64,000 nucleotides of DNA from Cladophialophora immunda (lineage: Eukaryota; Ascomycota; Eurotiomycetes; Chaetothyriales; Herpotrichiellaceae), in assembly GCF_000835495.1 (NCBI RefSeq), contig NW_015622541.1, forward strand, positions 1-64,000, given 5' to 3'. The notes under the pieces were generated by a model. That model saw only the letters and a program-made list of their open reading frames with translations. It ran no database searches and was not told where the DNA came from. Below, piece by piece: positions 1 to 8,870 of the stretch. The stretch's first letter is position 1. Each line of letters opens with the position of its first letter. The position numbers and the translations under genes are program-made.

Positions 1-100
1 AACCCTAACCCTAACCCTAACCCTAACCCTAACCCTAACCCTAACCCTAACCCTAACCCTAACCCTAACCCTAACCCTAACCCTAACCCTAACCCTAACC
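1..100. repeat. Telomere repeat tract (AACCCT)n
   Basis: Sixteen perfect AACCCT units and a partial one run from the first base. Read on the other strand this is TTAGGG, the common telomere unit of filamentous ascomycetes. The tract ends abruptly at position 100, where unique sequence starts, so this is a true chromosome end captured in the assembly. Confidence 0.98.
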
Positions 101-1790
101 GCTATTGGAGAAAGTGTTCACCCTAGCTCAGCTTATGGAGTTATCTCTCTTATATCGATATAAGTAATAAGAGCTTAGCACTAATGACCCAGATATCCTA
201 GACTAACCTAGTAAGAATATATAAAAAATTCACCGCCTCCTTCAGCCGCCAGTTCTCCTTATCGATACCTAAGATAGCGGTAAAGTGAATTAATGCGCTT
301 TGGAACTTATCGTCACTAACCTTATGAAAAATAAACTAAGTAAAAAACTTCCTTATAGCCTCTACTTTAACCGCCTCGGATAAATCCTAATCGTATATTT
401 TATAGTATAAATTAGTAGTACACTACTTCTAGACCTCTATCTATAGGAATAGCTCCTAGGCATCTTTAGTCTTATTAACTTCCTAATACGGCTCTAACTT
501 AATAGGTGACGTCACCTCGCTATAGGTAGTACCCTTAGAAGTAGTGGAAAGAGATTCATCATCACTATTATTGTCTATATAATAAGTAGGGGTATTATTA
601 AAATTGAGCCCGGGAACATTATGGTCGTTAGAAGTAGCGTTATTATGCCGGGATTATAGTATAGATACATCAGTTACTATTAGGGCTATAGTGCCCGAAA
701 TACGATTAGGTATACTATAGGAAATAGAACTAGAAGACGGATCGATAGAAACACGATAGGCGGGGTCCGGCGTTCTAGCGCCGATACTACTATAGAACTA
801 GACCCGTATAGTATAATAGAGAAATCAGTATAGATACCTAAGATACCGATCCTCGCTTTCAATATTCTAAAGCCTCCCAAATGGTCATAGAGAGACCTCG
901 TATTACTTTTCGCTCCTAAGCTAGCATTGAGTCTCTTAGTCTAGTATACGGACTCCCTTAACGGTCTAGTAGGTAAAGATATCGAAGATCTCTACTATCT
1001 CAGCTAAGAGTAGTTCGTCCAAGTCAGGTAATTAACTCGTATATACTAGCTACTTAAGATTACGGCCTTAGAAGTGCTATTACCATAACGTTTGACTCCA
1101 CTAGCCGGTATAGTCCTACTTTAGTATCTCGGCCTTAAGTTTCTCCATATTGAGCTCGTACTTAGTATCTATAGTAGTAGTATTAGCGAGTAGCTTCTCT
1201 ATCTCCGCTTAAGCTTACTAGGTTAGGAGTGGGACGGTAACCGGTATATTCAGAGTAGATAGTATTCCATAGAGACGCGGGTAAGCTGACCAAGCACTAG
1301 ATAGCCCTAAAGAGCTAGTGAGTATAGGCGTATTAGCGGGCATACGAACTAGGAAGTACTTAACCTTACTAGCCACGGTAAACTACGTTTAAGCCCATAC
1401 CCAACTCTAAAGTTCGGGCGTTTACTTAGTCTTCCTCTAACTATACTCCTTTCGAGCGTAGATCTTAATCCCCTTAGGATGAGAACTCACCTAACTACAT
1501 CGCTTAGCGCTATAGAGATATGCTAGAACGGGCGCCTTAAGCCCATTAATTAGTGCTGAATAGGGCGGCGGAGTCCGTACCGCGATTAGTAGTACTACTT
1601 CCTAATGTCTATACTAATTAGCGAGGTGTTTCCGTTATTCTTTAGACAGCTCTTTATACTCTTCGTATAGATAGATGGCGGGCTTTATTACGGTATATCC
1701 ATACCGTAAGTAAATGAAGACCTTATAGTCTTCATTATAGATAATAAAATCTTCTATTTCTATTAACCCTACGGCACTATAAATAGTGAG
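101..1790 (-). pseudogene. RIP-degraded OrsD-domain / telomere-linked-helicase-like gene, truncated by the telomere
   Basis: Read on the minus strand with TAG/TAA taken as glutamine, two long stretches make protein sense. From about 1,790 down to 1,250 there is a frame starting IEDFIIYNEDYKVFI, then a cysteine/histidine-spaced segment in which several Cys and His codons have become Tyr, as RIP would cause, and a W-V-W-A-(Q)-TQF segment. This matches the layout I recall for the OrsD domain (PF12013, formerly DUF3505), a C2H2-like domain of large subtelomeric fungal proteins. From about 560 down to 110 a second stretch includes QSALIHFTAILGID (about 267-310), like the region that follows the domain in those proteins. 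The frame shifts in between. Nothing remains of a helicase part: the telomere begins where it would continue. The family assignment rests on memory of motif layout. Confidence 0.55.
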
Positions 1791-2700
1791 CGATTAAAGG
1801 TCTATAAAGCGAAATACGGTGTGAGCGATTCCTCTAACTGAGCTATGGCAATACTAACTCATTTTGGGGACGTACACTCTAGCGTACACTATGTGATAGT
1901 GTCATAATAATAACGGATAACTATAACTTAATAGATCTAATTTAGCTGAATAAATAAATACCTTCTATACTTAGCTTATTATAGTCGCCGTATTAATAGG
2001 AAAATGCATAAAGTTAAAGATGGAAGTTGTGGTTTGGGAATTCATAAATACTATAGGACCTGAAATCATCTCGCGGTAGTACGCTGTACACCCCTAACGA
2101 TGCCCTAACCCTATCAAAACTATACCTAAGTAACTACACCTCGTCTAATAGTGAATGATACTGGAATCGATAGAGCTCATCGAGTAGAGTCGAGCTATCT
2201 ACTTTTCGAATGTATTAGCGTTAGTGTACGGAGCTAAGCAGAAAGTAATCCTACCGAATAATCCTACCTGAAAACCTTAAACGCAGCTCTCCCATTGGCC
2301 ACTCCACGAGTAATCCTACAGGATTCTAGGGTCCTCTTAGATAGGGGGCACACTTCGGATAAGTTACTTTATGGAGTGTTGTTGAATAAGCGAGCCAATT
2401 AAGGAATTGTCACGCTATAAGCGAGCCAATAAAAAGATTGTCACACAGTAGGCGAACCAATTAGTGAATTGTCACGGTAAGGGACTAGATTATTTTAAAC
2501 GTTAGCGTCGCCACACCTTAATAATTCTTGGCATAAATCCACGAAATTCTCGCTTAACACCTAGTTTTCAAACCGTAATATCTTAATAACGAGACTAGCT
2601 ATTAATATAAGGAGATAAGGGATCGATTAAGAATTAGTAGATTAATATATTTATTAAATAAAAATTAGGAAATTCTTAGGGATAGGCCTAACCTTAAGCG
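1791..2700. other. Degenerate RIP-affected spacer
   Basis: No readable gene. It holds a short interstitial telomere-like patch (2092-2113, two imperfect CCCTAA runs), a less mutated patch at about 2,280-2,360 that still contains CA and TG, and the 31-base tandem repeats listed separately. Confidence 0.6.
2387..2479. repeat. Three tandem 31-bp repeats
   Basis: Units begin at 2387, 2418 and 2449. Each reads TA(A/G)GCGA(G/A)CCAAT, then a variable middle, then ATTGTCAC. The two ends of the unit are conserved while the middle varies between copies, unlike a simple slippage repeat. No coding frame crosses them. The function is unknown; they could be a protein-binding array or the terminal repeats of a transposon. 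Confidence 0.75.
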
Positions 2701-2908
2701 TGTTAAGATGTATGGAATAGTTCTCCTTATAGTTAATAATAGTTATATAGAATCGAGTTCCTCACGATCATCTACTATACGTATAGGTCTGCATACTATA
2801 CACTTAGTTTCCAGTCTTAGCTATAGCGTCCCTCCCTACTATATCACTAAGTAAACCACCGCGGGTTTGCCTGTGGACACCTCACGTGTTATATAGTAGC
2901 TCGTAACA
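2701..2908 (+). mobile_element. Solo LTR, plus orientation
   Basis: A 208-bp unit bounded by the perfect terminal inverted repeat TGTTA...TAACA. It is similar over its whole length, in inverted orientation, to 11298-11507, which abuts a gag gene and is therefore an LTR. No primer-binding site, polypurine tract or coding sequence of the same family lies on either side here, so it is probably a solo LTR left by recombination. No clear target-site duplication is visible, as expected after heavy mutation. RIP is patchy, and 2,858-2,890 still contains normal CA/TG. Confidence 0.75.
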
Positions 2909-3849
2909 CTAATCTTATAGGACTTAGGTCACTAAATAGTTAGATATCGTCCCTCTTAATTAGGTAGGCTAGGATTAGGAACGACCCCCTCTAGCTAACT
3001 GATAGAAAGAAGAACGTGAACTTTTTTCCTCGGTATAGCGGTTATACTCTTCTTCTCTTAGTATAGTCTTTACTTAATGACTAATAGACCGATTACGAGG
3101 TCCGATCTATAATATTATTAAACTACGCTGAGGGAAACTAGTCTTATTTAGATAATAGAAGTAGTATTATATAAAGATAGAGATTTAGGAGTAGTTTAGT
3201 AAAGACCCCTATATTATAGATTACTATCTAGTCCGGATTACTATAAAACCGACCGTAGAAGAGGCTACTTTAGCCGCTTAAAAGGCTCTATAGAATAAAT
3301 TAGGGAGGAGGCGAGACGCGTAACTATAGAACGAGGTATATAAAGATAACGGAAGGGTAAGGATTTAAGTAGTCTATAAAGATTTCACTAACGATACTAA
3401 GGCGATTATATAGGTAGAGGAAGAAATAGTTAACGAACCTATTAGCGATAAAGGTAATATAATAAGTGAGGACGAGAGAATAGATAATAATGACGAAGGA
3501 GAGGAAGAGGACGAGGATAAGGAAGATAGTGATTACATAGATAATAGTATATTATAGTTATATAACGGATTACCGGAGTGCATTTATTGATGTTAATATC
3601 CTAATTCGTCGAGAATTATGACGCTCTTAGTAGACTAGTCTTATTACGGACGAAAGCTGTGACACTCTTAGTATGCCTTATTAAACACCCTTCGAGGCCC
3701 TATTTTTAATATAACACTAAGAAAGTAATGTAATAGATATAGAAATAGGATTCGCAGTATTCGTCTCGCCTTCGGAAGCTCTATCGATTACACTACATTT
3801 TTGAAAACCTTTCTTAAGATTAGGTCTAACCCTAAGGGGGGAAACCGGG
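2909..3849. other. Unassigned degenerate repeat sequence
   Basis: RIP-mutated DNA with no intact gene. Read on the plus strand with TAG as glutamine, about 3,240-3,600 gives a frame with an Ala/Lys-rich start and a strongly acidic tail (many Glu/Asp at 3,415-3,545). It could be the C-terminus of a DNA-transposon transposase, but I cannot name the family. Two similar 14-mers, TGACGCTCTTAGTA (3,619) and TGACACTCTTAGTA (3,659), lie just after it. Confidence 0.4.
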
Positions 3850-6800
3850 TATGGATACGCTAATACTCCCTACTCCTAATAATATATCCTTAAGTAGGAT
3901 ATATAGTAACTATAGCTATAACTATAGAAGAAGAGAGTAAAGAGAATCTAAAAAACGAGTAGCTCCTGATAAAAGTCGCCATTAGGAGCGTACGAAGAGT
4001 TAGGAAGCCTAATAAAGATTTCGAGACTCGATAGATAAGTTACCTTTCTTAGTACCTTTAATAGTAAATAAAGAGTATTCTATATCTATACTTATAGATT
4101 CTAAGTATTTATTATATAACCTTATTAACGCTTATTTTACTTCTTAATAAAATCTTTAGTATATATAGATTCTCTCTTAACCTATTATAGGATTTAACGA
4201 ATTAACGAACTTATTGATCTTAGAAGTAACTAAATTAGAGATTAATATTAACGGACATAAGGAAACTACCTTCCTATATATTATTCTAAGCTTAGTCTCG
4301 TACGATATTATATTAGGACTTCCTTAGATAAAACGGAATAATATATAGCTTTACCTAAAGGAGTTCTATCTATATCTAGGACTATAGAGAATACGCATAT
4401 AAAACGAATTAAAGGCGACCCCCCTAAAGGTTAACTATAGCCTTATAAGCGTAGTAGCTTTCTCTCTACTTATATAATAACGATATAAGTAGAAGAGTAT
4501 ATAAGTGTTCGCTATTAGTCTAGCTAATATCGATAAAGCCCTAGTGGTTAAAAAGATAATAGACCCCTATATAAAGCTATTAGAATACCTATACCCCTTC
4601 CTTAATATATTTAATAGAATAATAGTGAATAAACTACTACTACTCTAAAGGAAGAGGATAGACTATATAATAGATCTTATATAGGACGATAGGAGAACCC
4701 CTAAGGTACCTTAGGGCCTATTATATAGTATATTAAGAGAAGAACTACTTATTCTACGAAAGATACTTATAGAGCTACTTAATAAGGGGTTTATCTAGGT
4801 AAGTAACTCACTAGCGGTAGTACTAATCCTCTTTATATAGAAGTTAGAGGGAGAACTATAATTCTATATAGACTATCGTAGATTAAATAAGATTATAAGG
4901 AAGGATTAGTACTCTCTACTATTAATCTATAAAATACTACGGAATATTAGATAAGTTAAATAGTATATAAAGCTTAATATTATTACGGTATTTTACTAGA
5001 TTTATATTATAGAAGGAGACGAATAAAAGATAGCATTCTATATAAAATATAGACTATATAAATAGCTTATTACCCCTTTTAGATTAGTAAACGCGCCTAA
5101 TACATTCTAGAAATACATTAATTAGACCTTACGTGACTATCTTAACGTCTTCTACTCGGCCTATATTAATAATATCCTAATCTATTTATATAGGTTATTA
5201 GAAGAGTATCGGAGTTATATCCGGAAGGTCCTTAAACGCCTACGTAAGGTAGAACTATAGATCGATATTAATAAGTATAAATTTAAGGTTAAGTTAATGA
5301 AATACCTAGAGTTTATTATTAAAGTAGAGAAAGGCGTACGAATAGATCCGGAGAAGATAAAGGCGATCCTTAACTAGAAAGTCTCTAAATTAGTAAAGGG
5401 AGTATAAAGCTTTATTAGATTTACGAACTTCTATAGGAAGTTTATATAAGACTTCTCTAAGATTATACTTCCTATTATAACTCTTATACGAAAGGATATA
5501 ATGTTTTAATAGATAATAGAGGTAGACTAAGTCTTTATACGACTAAAAAGGATATTTATAACGGCCCTAATATTAATCCTATTTAACTATAAGAGAGAGA
5601 CTATTATAGAAGTTAACGCATTAAAATAGTATATTAAAGAAACGCTCTTCTAAGTTAATAATAAGAGAGTTATACGCCTCTATATCTTCTTCTTAAAGAA
5701 GAATTACTCGGCCGAATATAACTACGAGATCTATAATAAGGAAATACTCACTATTATATAATATCTAGAGGAATAAGATACCGAACTATAAAGTATTAAG
5801 AAATTCGAGATTCAGTCCGACTATAAGAACCTCGAATACTTTATGTCCGTACGAAAACTCACTAAGAGATAAATATGTTAGTCCCTTATCCTATTAAGGT
5901 ATAACTTTACGATCTCGTACATTTCCGGAAAGTAAAATATTTAAGCGGACGCCCTCTCCTAGAGGGAGTAGGATATACTTTAGGATTAAGAGGATAAAAG
6001 ACTTTAGTATCGTATAGCGCGCCTTATTAAGCTGGAGATACTAGATAGAATGGGATCTAAGGTACTATAAGTAAATATAATATTAATAGAAGGATCGTTA
6101 ATTAAAGAATAATAGAGATCGACTTAATAGAATAACTAGATATATTAGAAAGCTATTAAGTCTATATAAAGAGGGGCCCGTACGTTCCCCTCTAGCCTAG
6201 GTCTAAAAGTATTAATTATAGAATATATCCTTAATAAGGAAGAGTAACTACTATTTTAGGGACGACGTTAGGTACCGGAATTAGAGGCTCTCTATATAGT
6301 AATTATTTAATAGGTATATAACTCGAAGGTTACTAGTTACTTAGGTTAAGAAGGGATAGTAGCCTTAATAGTAAGGTAGTTCTTCTAGCTAAATATACTA
6401 TAAGATATTTAAAGATTTATACGGAACTACGATATCTATAAACGGATAAAGACCTAGAAGGAACGGAAATAGAGGTTCCTAAAGCCTCTCCTAATCCCTA
6501 ATCGACTATAGAAGGAAGTATTAGTTAATTTCATTATAGAACTCTTAGAAAGTTAGGGCTATATAAACCTAATAATTATTATAGATTAATTAGGGAAAGG
6601 AGTCTTACTTAAACTATTACGTACGATTAAGTTAAAAGATATAGTAAGAGTCTTCCTACGGATATTCTATTAGTAATATAAACTATTATTAGTAATTATA
6701 TTAGATTACGGCCCCTAATTTATAAGTATATTATAGAAAAGGATCTATTAACTCTTAGGTATTATATAGTGACTATCTATAGCTTACTACCTAGAGATAG

Positions 6801-7593
6801 ATAGATCTACTAAGTGAATAAACTAAATAGTTAAAACGTATCTTCGTACGTTTATAAATAGAAAATAGGATAACTAGGTAGAACTCCTACCTATAGCGGA
6901 ACTAGTAATTAATAATCGTAATGTATACTCTATAGGAGTAAGCCCGTTCTTCCTACTATATAAGTATTACGTTAAGCTACTTTAGATATAAGAACCTCCC
7001 TATACAGTAGAGACTCCTTAAGAACTTATATAATAAGTAGACTTTATTATATAGTGACTCTAAGAGGCGAGAGAATAGGCGTAGTCTTTAATAACTATTA
7101 CGTAGTAGGAGTAGGAGGAGAGAACGAATCGAACGCGATAATAGATACCGTAATTCTAAGTTAGCGATAAGGTATAGCTTAACTTAAGAAACGTATAAAT
7201 AACGCGTACTAGTAAGAAACTAGACTAGAAGAATGCGAAGTATACTATTACGGAGGTAGTGAGATCTTATAGCTACTATCTAAATACCCCACTAGATATT
7301 TATAATATCTTCTACTTAGACCTCCTTTATATAGCCTTAATAGACTCTCTTAACTTATAGAGAATAGATAATAACTAGCCTACGCTAGTGATAGTTAGAG
7401 ACGATGAAGAATACGAGGTAGAGGCGATCCTAGAAGATAGGGTTGTATGAAGAGGAAGAGGATCCTAGAAGTAATACCTAGTGAAATAGACTATATACGC
7501 TAAACTAACGTAGGAACTAGCCGACGCGCTATAAGACTCCGCTACGCTAGATATATACGAGGCTTCCTAGGTAAGTATAGAAGGAGGGGGGGG
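3850..7593 (+). mobile_element. Dead Ty3/gypsy retrotransposon, pol region (protease-RT-RNase H-integrase)
   Basis: If TAG and TAA are read as glutamine, one frame gives a complete gypsy-type pol in the expected order. An aspartic protease with D-S-G-C-S lies at about 4,100. A reverse transcriptase follows (about 4,690-5,350, including FIQVSNS and ITPFRLVNAP). An RNase H region lies at about 5,560-5,960, and an integrase at about 6,380-7,000 with D-Y-G-P-(Q)-F. The polymerase motif at 5162-5176 reads Y-I-N-N-I: both catalytic aspartates have become asparagine, which two TpG-to-TpA changes explain. Dozens of stops are RIP products. No gag or matching 5' LTR was found upstream, so the element is truncated there. 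It ends in a purine tract (7581-7593) next to the 3' LTR. Confidence 0.9.
7581..7593 (+). other. Polypurine tract of the gypsy element
   Basis: AAGGAGGGGGGGG is a run of 13 purines directly before a TG dinucleotide that starts the putative 3' LTR. It sits at the end of the pol frame, where plus-strand primers of LTR retroelements are found. Confidence 0.75.
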
Positions 7594-8005
7594 TGATATA
7601 ATAGGTTAAACCTAGGAGAAGGCTTAGTTCTAGCGAACTAGCGCTAAGACTAACGCTAGGAAATACTACCTCCTAATTAGTTAAGATTTACCTATATAAT
7701 ATATAGGCGAAATACTATCTCCTAATTAGTTAAGACGTATACGGTATAAGAGATATAAAGTCCTAATAGCTAAGATACTATACGTAAGGGAAGGTAAGGA
7801 GTTAGAATAAGTACGTAAGGGAAGGTAAGGAGCTAGAATAAGTACGTAAGGAAAGGAGTAAGGAGGTGAGGATAATAGTTACCTCCTTACGGCGCGTTAG
7901 AGGATATAAGGAGAAAGGAAGGATAGCCATTCCTTCCTTCTCTCTCCTTAGATTTATCCTCCTTATTACTAGGTTAGCTAGCTAGTTATAGAACTCTTTC
8001 CAAAC
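7594..8005 (+). mobile_element. 3' LTR of the gypsy element (right edge uncertain)
   Basis: It begins TGATATAATAGG right after the polypurine tract and is non-coding. It contains internal duplications: a 26-base GAAATACTA...TTAGTTAAG unit occurs twice (about 7,660 and 7,709), and a 31-base unit is repeated from 7781. The right edge is guessed from a CCCTCACA run near 8,005; without a second LTR copy in the window it cannot be fixed. Confidence 0.5.
7781..7858. repeat. 31-bp direct repeats inside the LTR (2.5 copies)
   Basis: TACGTAAGG(G)AAGG-type units begin at 7781, 7812 and 7843 with exact 31-base spacing; the third is partial. Copies one and two differ by one base. They lie in the part of the LTR that would correspond to U3, the promoter region. 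Confidence 0.8.
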
Positions 8006-8640
8006 CCTCACAGTTATCTATCTACTATCTTTAAAGGATATAGAAGTCTTTTCTTTACTTTATATTCATATAGTTTTCTAACTATAGTTATACTTATATA
8101 GCTTTAGTTAGCTCCTAAGTTAATTATAATAGTAATCTAAATATTAACTAGCTTTATTATAAGAGCTACGTAATAATTATCTAATATAGTTATCTCTCTT
8201 AACTCCTAAGGCTTTCTAACCCTTAGTTTATTATTATAACTTCTCTACCTTATTAAGTCGTTACTTATAAGTTTTTTAGTTAGTATATATATTACTCTCC
8301 GTCCTATTAGTACTTAGTATTAAAACACTCTTCTAATATCTTAAATATCTTAGGGTATACTAGGACGTTCTTAATATCTAGATTAATATTATAGATATAT
8401 TAATACTTTATCTTTATATCGTATTTTTCTTCACTTAAGTAGTAGAAATTATCTACTATAAAATCTCTATCTACTCTATTATTAACTATCTCTTTAATAA
8501 TAAATAGTCTATATAGATCTTCTCTACCGTTATTACTATTAGTAAATATTATATTTAGTATACCTTCTTAGTAATATAGATATAATTCTCTTCTTTATTA
8601 ATATTCTTATTTATCGTATATTTAGTCTATCTCTATAAGT
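8006..8640 (-). other. Degenerate minus-strand coding-like repeat DNA
   Basis: RIP-mutated. The minus strand, with TAG/TAA read as glutamine, gives a fairly continuous frame over about 8,640-8,180 (including GREDLYRLFIIKEIV and EIVNNRVDRDFIVDNFYYL). I cannot assign it to a family. It probably belongs to the same dead repeat as the minus-strand sequence right of the un-RIPped island. Confidence 0.35.
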
Positions 8641-8870
8641 ATCAAGGATGCCTTATTAGAGATAGGCAGTACTCAGCGATAGATATATTCCGTGGTAATA
8701 AGTATCCTTTTATATCCAGTAGTGACAAAGACTCATAGTATGAGGAGAGGATGCTTCTCGGATGCGAGAAGCATGCTTTTCTCATGCGGACTGTATGCGG
8801 CCTAAAGTGGCTTAGCGCGGTCCGGCTTGGCGCGATCTTGATTGTGCCCGGCTTCCAGGTCCCGTTTATG
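8641..8870. other. Un-RIPped island inside the RIP compartment
   Basis: About 230 bases with ordinary base composition and many CA and TG dinucleotides, flanked on both sides by DNA in which these are nearly absent. It contains the perfect hairpin at 8751-8774, several GCATGC/CATGCGG-like motifs and a GC-rich stretch (8,800-8,865). No gene is recognised. A late insertion (solo LTR or MITE) or a sequence too short or unique to be RIPped would both fit. Confidence 0.7.
8751..8774. repeat. Perfect 10-bp hairpin
   Basis: ATGCTTCTCG, a GATG loop, then CGAGAAGCAT: a perfect ten-base inverted repeat around four bases, inside the un-RIPped island. It could be a terminator-like or element-terminal structure. 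Confidence 0.85.

Noticed and set aside
686..880. 64-codon open frame on the minus strand in the RIP block
   Set aside because: It is a frame-shifted, RIP-altered piece within the dead OrsD-like gene region; its residues come from mutated codons and it has no start context or domain.
2092..2113. Interstitial telomere-like CCCTAA motifs
   Set aside because: Only two imperfect copies; in TA-rich RIPped DNA such short matches are expected by chance.
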